Shown one piece after another: positions 42,622 to 50,686 of a stretch of DNA of 64,000 bases. Below the pieces are notes generated by a model. It did no database searches. It saw only the letters and a list, made by a program, of their open reading frames with translations, and was not told the DNA's origin. Positions within the stretch are counted from its first letter, which is position 1, and the number at the start of each line of letters is the position of its first letter. Source of the DNA: Alphaproteobacteria bacterium (lineage in GTDB: Bacteria > Pseudomonadota > Alphaproteobacteria > Bin95); NCBI GenBank assembly GCA_020638555.1, contig JACKII010000002.1:1-64000 (forward strand). The letters are read 5' to 3'. The position numbers were made by a program, and so were the translations under genes.

Positions 42622-43812
42622 TCAGTTCGCGGGGGTCAGGCGGATGAGCGCGCCATTGCCGGAGTCGGTCAGGATCATGACGGCGCCGTCCCGCGCCACG
42701 TCCACGTCGCGCACCCGGGCTTCGCCCTGAAGGTAGCGGGCCTCGCCGGTGACCCGGGTCCCGTCCAGTTCCAGCCGCACCAATGCCCGGCTCGCCAGGC
42801 CGCCGATCAGCACGCTGCCGCACCAGCCGGGAAACAGCCGGCCGTCGTAAAAGGCCATGCCCGACGGCGCGATCACCGGGTCCCAATAATAGAGCGGCTG
42901 CTCCATGCCGGCGGCGGCGGTCAGGCCCTGTCCGATCGGCGCGCCGGAATAATCCTCGCCATAGGTCACGATGGGCCAGCCATAGTTGCGGCCCGGCTCC
43001 GGCCGGTTCAACTCGTCGCCGCCGCGCGGCCCGTGTTCCACGGTCCAGAGCGCGCCGTCGGGGCCGAGCGCCGCTGCCTGGATGTTGCGGAAGCCCCAGG
43101 CCCAGATTTCCGGTTGCCCGCCCGCGATCCGGGGATTGCCGGCCGCCGCGCCGCCCATCGGCTCGATCCGCAGCACCTTGCCCAGATGGGTCGAGACATC
43201 CTGCGCCAGCCGGCGCGGCTCGGGGCGCGACCGCTCGCCCGTGGTGACGAACAGGGCGCCGTCGCGGTCGAACACCAGTCGCGAGCCGAAATGCAGGGTC
43301 GAGTTCCAGGCCGGCTGTTGGTGAAAGATCGCCCTGACTTCTGTCATGGTCCGGCCATCCGCCGACAGGAAGCCCGTGGCCACCGCGGTCGCGTTCGTGC
43401 CATGGCCGCGGGGTTCGGCATAGCTCCACCAGACCCGGCGGGTCGCGGCGAAATCGTCCGCCACGACAACGTCCAGCAGTCCGCCCTGGCCGCGCGCATC
43501 GACATCGGGCAGGCCCGCAATCGCAGCGGAGACGTGGCCATCGGGCGAGACCAGCCGCATCCGCCCCGGCCGCTCCGTCACCAGCCAGCGCCCGTCGGAC
43601 AGTTGATCCATGCCCCAGGGGTGTTCCAGCCCGGTGGCGATCACCTCGCGGGTCAGGTTCACGCCCGCGTCGACGATCGGCGCGCGGGTCTGGCCCGCGA
43701 AAGCGGGGCGCTGGTCGGGCGCATTCGGCGGTGCGGCATTGAAGTTCTGTGCGGACCCGGCAAGGGGCGCCAGGGCGACCGCGAGCGCAAGGATCAGGAT
43801 CGTCCGGTTCAT
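42622..43812 (-). CDS. PQQ-dependent sugar dehydrogenase (glucose/sorbosone family)
   Basis: 396 residues from the ATG at 43812, which follows GGAG and begins a clear signal peptide (MNRTILILALAVALAPLAGSAQ). The beta-propeller family is marked by LEHPWGMDQLSDGRWLVTERPGRM, RGQGGLLDVVV, LHFGSRLVFDRDGALFVTTGER, EIWAWGFRNIQ and EHGPRGGDELNR...NYGWP. These match the soluble aldose sugar dehydrogenase (YliI-like) group, which uses PQQ in the periplasm. A longer upstream frame to 43878 has no support. No PQQ synthesis genes are nearby. Confidence 0.88.
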   Translation of the reverse strand: MNRTILILALAVALAPLAGSAQNFNAAPPNAPDQRPAFAGQTRAPIVDAGVNLTREVIATGLEHPWGMDQLSDGRWLVTERPGRMRLVSPDGHVSAAIAGLPDVDARGQGGLLDVVVADDFAATRRVWWSYAEPRGHGTNATAVATGFLSADGRTMTEVRAIFHQQPAWNSTLHFGSRLVFDRDGALFVTTGERSRPEPRRLAQDVSTHLGKVLRIEPMGGAAAGNPRIAGGQPEIWAWGFRNIQAAALGPDGALWTVEHGPRGGDELNRPEPGRNYGWPIVTYGEDYSGAPIGQGLTAAAGMEQPLYYWDPVIAPSGMAFYDGRLFPGWCGSVLIGGLASRALVRLELDGTRVTGEARYLQGEARVRDVDVARDGAVMILTDSGNGALIRLTPAN

Positions 43813-44078
43813 CTGTTCACTCCGTTCCTGCGGCGCATTGCACTGCCCACCGTCCGGGATTTTGGCGCGATTGCCCAATGAATTTGGCGTGTTCCGGTAG
43901 GGGAGCGCGAGGGCCGCGGCGCAGGCCCGGCCCGGGATTGCGCCCTTGCCCTCGCCCCGTCGGCCTGGCGGGGCGTTCGAGGGGCGGGCCGCGGCCCGTT
44001 CGCGGGGCCTGCGGCGGCGACGTGCTCGAAATTCCGTTGCCGGCCGCCGCGGCTTCGCCTATCGTGGCCGGCATGGAT

Positions 44079-44153
44079 GCGGGTGTAGTTCAGTGGTAGA
44101 ACGTCAGCTTCCCAAGCTGAATGTCGTCGGTTCGATCCCGATCACCCGCTCCA
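44079..44153 (+). tRNA. tRNA-Gly (anticodon CCC)
   Basis: Acceptor arms GCGGGTG (44079-44085) and CACCCGC (44143-44149) pair perfectly; discriminator T and encoded CCA follow (to 44153). The D-arm reads TAGTTCAGTGGTAGA. The anticodon stem TCAGC/GCTGA encloses loop TTCCCAA, so the anticodon is CCC (44111-44113). The T-arm has GGTTCGATCCC. No integrase gene or duplicated 3' end is seen beside it. Confidence 0.95.
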
Positions 44154-44187
44154 ACGCTCCGGCTTTCGACGCCGTTTCGCGCCGCTG

Positions 44188-44700
44188 ATGCCCGTCGCCG
44201 GAACCGCCAAGCCAATGCCCCGCCTCCTGATCGTCTACCACTCCCGCACCGGCGGCGCGCGCCAGATGGCCGAGGCGGCCGCTGCCGCGGCGCGCGCAGA
44301 GGCCCCGACCACGCTCAAGCCCGCCGCCGAGGCCGGCCCGGACGACCTGCTGGCCGCCGACGGCTATCTGTTCGCGGCGCCGGAAAATCTGGCCGCGCTT
44401 TCCGGCGTGATGAAGGATTTCTACGACCGTTGCTATTACCCGGTGCTGGGCCGGATCGAGGGGCGGCCCTATGCGCAGATGGTCTCGGCCGGCTCGGACG
44501 GCGAGGGGGCGGCGCGGCAGACCGCGCGCATCGTCACCGGCTGGCGCCTGAAAGCAGTGCAACCGCCGTTGATCGTCTGCACCCACGCCCAGACGCCCGA
44601 GGCCATTCTCGCGCCCAAAACCATCGCCGAGGCCGACCTCGCCCGCTGCCGCGAACTGGGCGCGGCGCTGGCCGCGGGCCTGGCGCTCGGCGTGTTCTGA
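44188..44700 (+). CDS. flavodoxin-like NAD(P)H oxidoreductase
   Basis: 170 residues from 44188; an internal ATG at 44215 (MPRLLIVYHSRTGG) matches the usual start of the fold and may be the true one. RLLIVYHSRTGGARQMA is the FMN phosphate loop, GYLFAAPENLAALSGVMKDFYDR the flavodoxin-like flavin loop, and AGSDGEGAA the next. The family reduces FMN-linked substrates or quinones; the specific role is unknown. It lies just downstream of tRNA-Gly. Confidence 0.72.
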   Translation: MPVAGTAKPMPRLLIVYHSRTGGARQMAEAAAAAARAEAPTTLKPAAEAGPDDLLAADGYLFAAPENLAALSGVMKDFYDRCYYPVLGRIEGRPYAQMVSAGSDGEGAARQTARIVTGWRLKAVQPPLIVCTHAQTPEAILAPKTIAEADLARCRELGAALAAGLALGVF

Positions 44701-44807
44701 GCCGTCCCGCAGGCGCGTCCCGAACCCTGGCGCTCGCCCGGCGGCCGTGGCACACTCGTGGCCGAACCCCAACAATACCCCGATAAAATATCGACGAGGA
44801 CCCCCCG

Positions 44808-45242
44808 ATGGCAGAATACATCCCCCCGGCGCTGGATTGGGTGCGCGAGCAGGTGGAGCTCTATGAGGGCAGCGGCGGCACCAAGGGCACGACGCTCCGC
44901 GACACCGGCCTGCCCTGCATCATCGTCACCCACCAGGGCAACAAGACCGGCGGCATCCGCAAAATCCCGCTGATGCGGGTCAAGGTCGGCGATGCCTATG
45001 TGCTGGTCGGCTCCTATGGCGGGCGCGAGAAGAACCCGGTCTGGGTCTACAATCTGCGCGCCAACCCGGACGTCGACATTCGCGACGCGACCGAGGTGTT
45101 CAAGATGCGGGTGCGCGAGGTGCCGCCCGGGCCGGAGCGCGACCGCTTGTGGGAGGCCTGCGCCAAGGCGTTTCCGCCTTATCTGGACTATGAGAAAAAG
45201 GCGCCGCGCCTGATCCCGGTCTTCCTGGCCGAGCCGGTCTGA
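44808..45242 (+). CDS. DDN-family deazaflavin-dependent reductase
   Basis: 144 residues with the split-barrel family pattern LPCIIVTHQGNKTGGIRKIPLMRV, YVLVGSYGGREKNPVWVYNLRANPDV and an adjacent acidic tail. In mycobacteria this family (Ddn) uses coenzyme F420; proteobacterial members may use F420 or another flavin. GAGGA lies 7 nt before the ATG. It ends 10 nt before the enoyl-CoA hydratase start, so the two are probably one operon. Confidence 0.8.
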   Translation: MAEYIPPALDWVREQVELYEGSGGTKGTTLRDTGLPCIIVTHQGNKTGGIRKIPLMRVKVGDAYVLVGSYGGREKNPVWVYNLRANPDVDIRDATEVFKMRVREVPPGPERDRLWEACAKAFPPYLDYEKKAPRLIPVFLAEPV

Positions 45243-45252
45243 GGCCGTCGTC

Positions 45253-46020
45253 ATGCCCGTCGAATTCAGCCGCCGCGACGAGTTCGCCATCATCACCCTC
45301 AACCGGCCGGAGGCGATGAACGCGCTGGCCTTTTCGGTGGTGGAGGAGATCGACGCCGCCATCGACCAGGCCGTCGCCAGCGACGCCCGCGCCGTGATCT
45401 TCACCGGCGCCGGCGACAAGGCGTTCTGCGCCGGGGCCGACATCAACGAGTTGCAGAGCCTGACGCCGGTCGGCTTCCGCACCCAGATGCGCCGCGGCCA
45501 GAGCGTGCTGGCGCGCCTCGACACGCTGCCGATCCTCTCCATCGCCGCGATCAACGGCTTTGCGCTCGGCGGCGGCATGGAGTTGGCGCTGGCCTGCACC
45601 TTCCGCGTCGCGGTGCCCTCGGCCCGGCTGGGCGTGCCGGAGATCAAGCTGGGGGCGATTCCCGGCTATGGCGGCACCCAGCGCCTGCCGCGCCTGATCG
45701 GCGAGGGGCGGGCGCTGGACCTGGTGCTCTCCGGCCGCTTCGCCGACGCGGCGGAGGCGGAGCGCATCGGCCTCGTGCACCGGGTGATCGAGGGCGACCT
45801 GATGGAGGGGGTGCTCGCCTTTGCCCGCCAGTACACCGGCATGAGCCTGGCGACGCTGCGGCTGGCGCGGGAAGCGGTGACCGGCGCGCTCGACCGCACC
45901 ATCGCCGACGGTCTGAAGGTGGAAGCCGACCTCGCCGCCTTCTCCTTCACCCTGGAGGATGCGAAGGAGGGCACCAGCGCCTTCCTGGAAAAGCGCAAGG
46001 CCGTTTTCAAGGACCGCTAG
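45253..46020 (+). CDS. enoyl-CoA hydratase/isomerase
   Basis: 255 residues of the crotonase fold. The oxyanion-hole motifs are AFCAGADINEL and GFALGGGMELALAC; both catalytic glutamates (GGGMEL and GVPEIKLG) are kept, followed by AIPGYGGTQRLPRLIG. It therefore looks like a genuine hydratase acting on trans-2-enoyl-CoA. It follows the DDN reductase by 10 nt. Substrate chain length cannot be read from the sequence. Confidence 0.88.
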   Translation: MPVEFSRRDEFAIITLNRPEAMNALAFSVVEEIDAAIDQAVASDARAVIFTGAGDKAFCAGADINELQSLTPVGFRTQMRRGQSVLARLDTLPILSIAAINGFALGGGMELALACTFRVAVPSARLGVPEIKLGAIPGYGGTQRLPRLIGEGRALDLVLSGRFADAAEAERIGLVHRVIEGDLMEGVLAFARQYTGMSLATLRLAREAVTGALDRTIADGLKVEADLAAFSFTLEDAKEGTSAFLEKRKAVFKDR

Positions 46021-46343
46021 CGCTGCCCCTGCACCGGGTTGATGGTCCCCGGACGGTGCGGAGCGCCGGTCCGGGGCCGGTGTCGGCATGCGAACACCGC
46101 CGCCTCGGGTGTTCGCGAGAGCGAGCGGCCCCGGATGCTTGCGCTGCAAGCTCCGGGGAACACCGACTTTCACCGCACTCCCGTTGGGTTGATGTTCCCC
46201 GGACGGTGCGCCGGTCCGGGGCCGGTGTCGGCATGCGAACATCGCCGCCTCGGGTGCCCGCCTGCGTTTCGCGCTGGCCATGGCTGGCCGGCCGTGGTTT
46301 TCTGCCCCCAGCCTCTCGCACCCGCAAACGAACGAGTTCGCCT
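46021..46343. repeat. intergenic palindromic repeat, two tandem copies
   Basis: No gene lies in this gap. A segment of about 70-75 bp occurs at about 46036-46110 and again, slightly degenerate, at about 46186-46257; both begin GGGTTGATG, TCCCCGGACGGTGCG and continue through GGTCCGGGGCCGGTGTCGG. Each contains a hairpin: GCGAACACC (46090-46098) with GGTGTTCGC (46108-46116) in the first copy, decayed in the second. The same hairpin core occurs at 54.6-55.3 kb and 61.7 kb. Confidence 0.7.
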
Positions 46344-46979
46344 ATGCCCGGCCCGTTTTCCGCCGTCCTCTGGGATTTCGGCGGCGTGATTCTCTCCAGC
46401 CCGTTCGACGCCTTCGCCCGGTACGAGGCGGAGATCGGCCTGCCCGACGGCTTTATCCGCCGGTTGAACGCCACCAATCCGGACGACAATGCCTGGGCCA
46501 AGCTGGAGCGGTCCGACGTTTCGCTCGACGAATTCTGCAATCTCTTCGAGGCCGAAGCCCGCGCGGCCGGCGGCGAACTCTCCGGCCACAAGGTGATTTC
46601 GCTGCTGGCCGGCGAGGTACGGCCGGACATGGTGGCGGCCCTGCGCACCGTGGCCGCCCGCTACAAGACCGCCTGCCTGACCAACAACGTCAAGACCTCC
46701 ACCCGGACGCCGGAAAAACAGGCCGAGATCGACCGGATCATGGGGATTTTCGGCGTGGTGGTCGAAAGCTCCAAGGTCGGCGTGCGCAAGCCGGAGCCGG
46801 CCTTCTACGCGAAGGCCTGCGCGATGCTGGAGATCGAGCCGCATCAGGCGATCTTCCTCGATGACCTGGGCGTCAATCTGAAGCCGGCGCGGGCCATGGG
46901 CATGGCCACGATCAAGGTGGCCTCGCCCGCCCAGGCGCTGGGGGAGCTGGAGATCCTGCTTGGCCATCCCGTCCGCTGA
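46344..46979 (+). CDS. HAD family phosphatase (HAD-IA)
   Basis: 211 residues from the ATG at 46344; upstream frame to 46056 runs through the repeat and is not coding. Motif I is WDFGGVILSS, with the nucleophile Asp present and the usual second Asp replaced by Gly, as in YihX- and ACAD10-like members. Motif II lies around CLTNNVKT, motif III is VGVRKPEPAFY, motif IV is IFLDDLGVNLKPA. Substrate unknown. The sulfotransferase-like gene begins 18 nt later. Confidence 0.83.
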   Translation: MPGPFSAVLWDFGGVILSSPFDAFARYEAEIGLPDGFIRRLNATNPDDNAWAKLERSDVSLDEFCNLFEAEARAAGGELSGHKVISLLAGEVRPDMVAALRTVAARYKTACLTNNVKTSTRTPEKQAEIDRIMGIFGVVVESSKVGVRKPEPAFYAKACAMLEIEPHQAIFLDDLGVNLKPARAMGMATIKVASPAQALGELEILLGHPVR

Positions 46980-46985
46980 GACCGG

Positions 46986-47017
46986 CGATGGCTGAAAATG
47001 GCGATGGCTGAAAATGG
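46986..47017 (+). repeat. 16-bp tandem duplication at a start codon
   Basis: The 16-mer GATGGCTGAAAATGGC occurs twice back to back (46986-47001, 47002-47017), duplicating the ATG GCT GAA AAT GGC start of the sulfotransferase-like gene. Because 16 is not a multiple of three, the first copy opens a seven-codon frame, MAENGDG, that stops inside the second copy. Confidence 0.8.
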
Positions 47018-47753
47018 CGACGGGACGCCGACGGTCCGGATTGCCATGTGGTCCGGGCCCAGGGCGCTCTCGACCGCGCTGATGCGGGCCTGGGAGAACC
47101 GGCCCGATTGCCTCGTGGTGGACGAGCCGCTTTATGCCGCCTATCTGGCCGCGACCGGCCTCGACCACCCGATGCGCGCCGCGGTGCTGGCGGCCCAGGC
47201 GCAGGACGCGGGCCTCGTCGCCCGGCGGATGACGACCATGACCGGCGCGCCCATCATCTACCAGAAGCATATGAGCCACCATCTGCTGCCGACCATGCCG
47301 CGGGATTGGGTGGACCGGCTCGCCAACGCCTTTCTGATCCGCGACCCGGCCCGCGTGCTCGCCTCCTATGACCGCAAGCGCCCGGCGCCGACCCTGGCCG
47401 ATATCGGCATCGGGCAGCAGGGCGAAGTGTTCGACCGCCTGGCCGACCGCGACGGCCGCGCGCCGCCGGTGATCGACGCCGACGACCTGCAACGGGCGCC
47501 GGAGACGGTGCTGCGCGCGCTCTGCCGGGCGCTGGGCGTGCCGTTCCGGGCGGAAATGCTGGCCTGGCCCGCGGGTCCGCGGGCCAGCGACGGCGTCTGG
47601 GCGCCGCACTGGTATGATGCGGTCTGGCGCTCCACCGGCTTCGGGCCGCCGCGGGAGCGGGCGACGACGCTGGCGCCGGCGCTCGCCCGCCTGGCCGAGC
47701 AGGCCCGCCCGCTCTACGAGCGCCTTGCCCGCCATCGCCTCGCCGCGGCGTGA
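46998..47753 (+). CDS. sulfotransferase-like protein
   Basis: About 250 residues. The N-terminal VRIAMWSGPRALSTALMRAWENRPD is the phosphosulfate-binding loop of the sulfotransferase superfamily, followed by DEPLYAAYL and IYQKHMSHHL. LANAFLIRDPARVLASYDRK corresponds to the second phosphate-binding region. Homologues often sit beside aminotransferases or HAD phosphatases; here it follows the HAD gene. The start is ambiguous because of a 16-bp duplication: 46998 or 47004, the latter restoring MAENGDGTP. No Shine-Dalgarno is clear. Confidence 0.75.
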   Translation: MAMAENGDGTPTVRIAMWSGPRALSTALMRAWENRPDCLVVDEPLYAAYLAATGLDHPMRAAVLAAQAQDAGLVARRMTTMTGAPIIYQKHMSHHLLPTMPRDWVDRLANAFLIRDPARVLASYDRKRPAPTLADIGIGQQGEVFDRLADRDGRAPPVIDADDLQRAPETVLRALCRALGVPFRAEMLAWPAGPRASDGVWAPHWYDAVWRSTGFGPPRERATTLAPALARLAEQARPLYERLARHRLAAA

Positions 47754-47811
47754 CAAGCGCGGCCGCGGGTGGCATGCTGCCGGTCACACGCTCGCAAGAC
47801 CGAAGCCGCCC

Positions 47812-48612
47812 ATGACCATCCCCCCATTGTTCGACCTGTCCGGCAAGGTGGCCGTCGTCACCGGCGCCTCGCGCGGCATCGGCGAGTCCATCGCCCAACA
47901 ACTGGCGGCGCACGGCGCCCGGGTCGTGGTGTCCTCGCGCAAGGCCGAGGCCTGCGACCGGGTCGTGGCCGATATCAAGGCCAACTGGGCCCGGGGTGAG
48001 GGCGACGCCATGACCATCCCCTGCCATGTGGGCCAGCGCGACCAGTGCGAGGCGTTGATCGACCGCACCATCGCCGCCTGGGGCCGGGTCGACATTCTGG
48101 TGCTCAACGCCGCCGTCAGCGCCCATCGCGGGCCGATGGCGGAGGCGGAGGACTGGATGTTCGACAAAATGTTCGCCGCCAACATCCGCGGCGCGCTCTG
48201 GCTGACCGACCGGGCCTGCCCGGACATGGCCCGCCGCAAGGACGGCGCCGTCATCCTGATCGGCTCGGCCGGTGGGCTGCGCGGCTCGTCGGACATGGGG
48301 CTTTACGGCATCACCAAGGCCGCGGACATGCAGATCGCGCGCAACCTGGCCGTCACCTGGGGCAAGCACAACATCCGCGCCAATTGCGTCGCGCCCTCGC
48401 TGGTGGTGACCGACATGGCGGAGGTGCTGACCACGGACGCGAAACGGCAGCAGACCCTGGAATGGACCTATCCCATGAAGCGCATCGGCACGGTGGAGGA
48501 CGTCTCGGGCGTCGTCGTGGCGCTCGCCGGCCCGGCCGGGGCCTGGACCAGCGGCCAGACCATCGTCATCGACGGCGGCATGATGGCCGGCCCGGGCCGG
48601 GAGGAGGGCTGA
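47812..48612 (+). CDS. short-chain dehydrogenase/reductase
   Basis: 266 residues from the ATG at 47812 (MTIPPLFDLSGK); the frame further upstream is not coding. The NAD(P) motif is TGASRGIG, followed by LNAAVS, Ser in LIGSAGG, and YGITK as the catalytic YxxxK. The C-terminus GQTIVIDGGMMAG is typical of SDRs close to the FabG group. It is three nucleotides upstream of a paralogue of the same length and similar sequence, so they are co-translated duplicates. Confidence 0.88.
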   Translation: MTIPPLFDLSGKVAVVTGASRGIGESIAQQLAAHGARVVVSSRKAEACDRVVADIKANWARGEGDAMTIPCHVGQRDQCEALIDRTIAAWGRVDILVLNAAVSAHRGPMAEAEDWMFDKMFAANIRGALWLTDRACPDMARRKDGAVILIGSAGGLRGSSDMGLYGITKAADMQIARNLAVTWGKHNIRANCVAPSLVVTDMAEVLTTDAKRQQTLEWTYPMKRIGTVEDVSGVVVALAGPAGAWTSGQTIVIDGGMMAGPGREEG

Positions 48613-48615
48613 GCC

Positions 48616-49425
48616 ATGACCGAACCGAGCGAAATTCCCGCCATGTTCGACCTGTCCGGCCAGGTGGCCGTCGTCACCGGCTCGACCAAGGGTATCGGCA
48701 AGGCCATTGCCGCGCGGATGGCGCAGCACGGCGCCAAGGTGGTCGTCTCCTCGCGCAAGGCCGATGTCGTCGAAGCCGTGACGGCGGAGATCAACCGCGA
48801 CTTCGCCGCCCATGGCGGCGAGGCCATCGGCGTTCCCGCCAATATCGGCCGCCGGCCCGAATGCGAGGCGCTGGTCGCCGCGGCGCTCGACCGGTGGGGC
48901 CGGATCGACACCTTCGTCGCCAATGCCGCCATCAACCCCTATTACGGCCCGCTGCACGAGATCCCGGAAGACGCCTTCCTCAAGATCATGAGCACCAATG
49001 TGCAGAGCCCGATCTGGTTCTCCGGCCTGGTTTGCCCGCAAATGGCGGCGCGGGGCGGCGGCAATTTCATCGTGGTGTCGTCGGTGGGCGGGTTGCGCGG
49101 CGACGCCAAGATCGGCGCCTATTGCCTGTCGAAGGCGGCCGACATGCAACTGGTGCGGAACATGGCGGTGGAATGGGGGCAACACAATATCCGCGCCAAT
49201 TGCATCGCCCCCGCGCTGGTGCGCACCGATTTCGCGCGGGCCTTGTGGGAAAATCCGGTGCGCCACGAAAATGCCTTAATGACCTATCCGCTGCACCGAT
49301 TGGGGGAGCCGGACGACATTGCCGGCATGGCCGTGATGCTGGCCAGCCGGGCCGGCGCCTGGATTTGTGGCCAGACCCTGACCGTAGATGGCGGAATGAT
49401 GGCGGGAATCGGGCGATACGAGTAG
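48616..49425 (+). CDS. short-chain dehydrogenase/reductase (tandem paralogue)
   Basis: 269 residues: TGSTKGIG, ANAAINPYYGP, VVSSVGGLRG, YCLSK and GQTLTVDGGMMAG. The proteins encoded here and just upstream share motif wording throughout (for example the FDLSG start and GGMMAG end), showing a tandem duplication. The substrate pocket region between the two halves differs (NPYYGP versus SAHRGP), so the pair may act on different substrates or form a heteromer. Confidence 0.88.
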   Translation: MTEPSEIPAMFDLSGQVAVVTGSTKGIGKAIAARMAQHGAKVVVSSRKADVVEAVTAEINRDFAAHGGEAIGVPANIGRRPECEALVAAALDRWGRIDTFVANAAINPYYGPLHEIPEDAFLKIMSTNVQSPIWFSGLVCPQMAARGGGNFIVVSSVGGLRGDAKIGAYCLSKAADMQLVRNMAVEWGQHNIRANCIAPALVRTDFARALWENPVRHENALMTYPLHRLGEPDDIAGMAVMLASRAGAWICGQTLTVDGGMMAGIGRYE

Positions 49426-49754
49426 CCGCTCCGACGCCGATTACGTCATTGTCGCATATCTGTAATTTCGTTTTTATTGATTGCGGAGCCAAACAGACGT
49501 AAGATTACCGCACAGGTAAGCGATTTGTTGCCGTCGGATTCAGCAACCCCGACGGCTGCGAATGAGGTGCAGCAAAAGCAGTCGCAACATCTGAGTCATA
49601 TGGTCGAAGACGGGTTGGCGCCCGGGGGCCGATAAGGTCGGTCCACCACGCCGTCTCGCATCGCACTTACCTGTGAATCGTCCTACCGATCACACTGGCT
49701 CAGCGGACTTGCGGGTCGAACTAGGAAAGACCCGCTACGGAGTGGTTCCTACAC
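49426..49754 (+). promoter_or_regulatory. long structured leader of the cold-shock gene
   Basis: This 329-nt gap precedes the cold-shock gene and has no coding frame of note. Visible pairings: CACAGGTAAG (49511-49520) with CTTACCTGTG (49666-49675), closing a large domain; GCCGTCGG (49530-49537) with CCGACGGC (49549-49556); GCGGGTC (49711-49717) with GACCCGC (49729-49735), just ahead of the start codon. Cold-shock genes are known for long thermosensing leaders, so post-transcriptional control is plausible. A weak promoter (TTGTCG near 49449) may start it. Confidence 0.5.
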
Positions 49755-50432
49755 ATGTCGAATTTTGACCGGCCGCCTGTGAAGGCCGAGAGCGTGACCG
49801 TTACGGTCAAGTGGTTTAACGCGACCAAAGGGTTCGGTTTCGTCCAGCTCGAGGACGGCTCCGATGCGTTTTTGCACGCTTCGGTTCTGGTGCCCACCGG
49901 CTATGACGAACTCACCGATGGCAGCACGCTGGTGTGCGATATCGCCGATGGCCGCAAGGGCCAGCAGGTGGCCGCGGTGCACGAGGTAACGCTGGCGGAT
50001 GCGCCGCCGCGTCGGCCGCGCGGGCCGGGCGGCCCTGGCGGTCCGCGCCGGGATTTCGGTGATCGCGGCGATCGCGGCGGTTATGGCGACCGGGGCGGTT
50101 TTGGCGACCGTGGCGGTTTCGGTGACCGTGGCGGTTTCGGCGGCGGACGCAGCGCCTATGGCCCGCCCCGCGGCGACCGTGGCGGCTTCGGCGGTCGCGA
50201 CCGGGATCGCGACCAGGGTCCCGCGACCGTGGTCGATGGTACGGTGAAGTTCTTCAATGCCGAAAAGGGCTATGGCTTCATCGCGCCGGATGACGGTGGC
50301 GCCGATGTGTTCATCTCCGGCCGCGTGCTGGAGCGGGTGGGTGTCCCCAGCCTGGAAACGAACCAGCGCGTCCGCGTCTCGGCCCGCCAGGGCCAGAAGG
50401 GCATGGTCGCCTCGAATCTCGAACTGCTCTAA
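49755..50432 (+). CDS. two-domain cold-shock protein with RGG-rich linker
   Basis: 225 residues. CSD1 (~14-80) has VKWFNATKGFGFV with an RNP1-like motif and DAFLHASVL. CSD2 (~160-225) has VKFFNAEKGYGFIAPDDGGADVFIS. Between them lies a ~75-residue linker of RGG/DRGGFGDRGG repeats, an RNA-binding disordered type better known from eukaryotic proteins. Double-CSD proteins occur in alphaproteobacteria, usually with shorter linkers as I recall. Likely role: RNA chaperone at low temperature. GGAG lies 12 nt before the ATG, a long spacing. Confidence 0.9.
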   Translation: MSNFDRPPVKAESVTVTVKWFNATKGFGFVQLEDGSDAFLHASVLVPTGYDELTDGSTLVCDIADGRKGQQVAAVHEVTLADAPPRRPRGPGGPGGPRRDFGDRGDRGGYGDRGGFGDRGGFGDRGGFGGGRSAYGPPRGDRGGFGGRDRDRDQGPATVVDGTVKFFNAEKGYGFIAPDDGGADVFISGRVLERVGVPSLETNQRVRVSARQGQKGMVASNLELL

Positions 50433-50445
50433 GCATTTTTCTTGC

Positions 50446-50472
50446 GGAAGCGGCGTGGTTGCCGCCGCTTCC
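50446..50472 (+). terminator. 9-bp hairpin after the cold-shock gene
   Basis: GGAAGCGGC (50446-50454) pairs perfectly with GCCGCTTCC (50464-50472), 13 nt after the stop codon. A T run precedes rather than follows it, so it is an imperfect intrinsic terminator candidate. Confidence 0.45.
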
Positions 50473-50686
50473 TCCCATTCCGGCGCGACGCGGTTCCGAC
50501 GGCGTGGCGCCGGATGGCGTTTGGCCGGACGGAATTCCCTGGACGGAATTCCCCATCAGAACCGATCCCCGGTCCTGCCGCAGGCGGAGAGCCTGCGCCG
50601 GCGGCGGCCCAACCCGCCGGGTTTCGTGGCAGAGGCCGGATACGCCACCCGCCACGACCAGCCCCGCCCGTAGCGGGAGCTGCGGC

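Noticed and set aside
44079..44153. tRNA-Gly as an integration site of a mobile element
   Set aside because: No integrase, no duplicated tRNA 3' end and no abrupt change of gene content beside it.
47614..47811. Upstream extension of the first SDR gene
   Set aside because: The extra 66 residues overlap the sulfotransferase-like gene and are Arg/Pro-rich; the ATG at 47812 begins the conserved SDR N-terminus.
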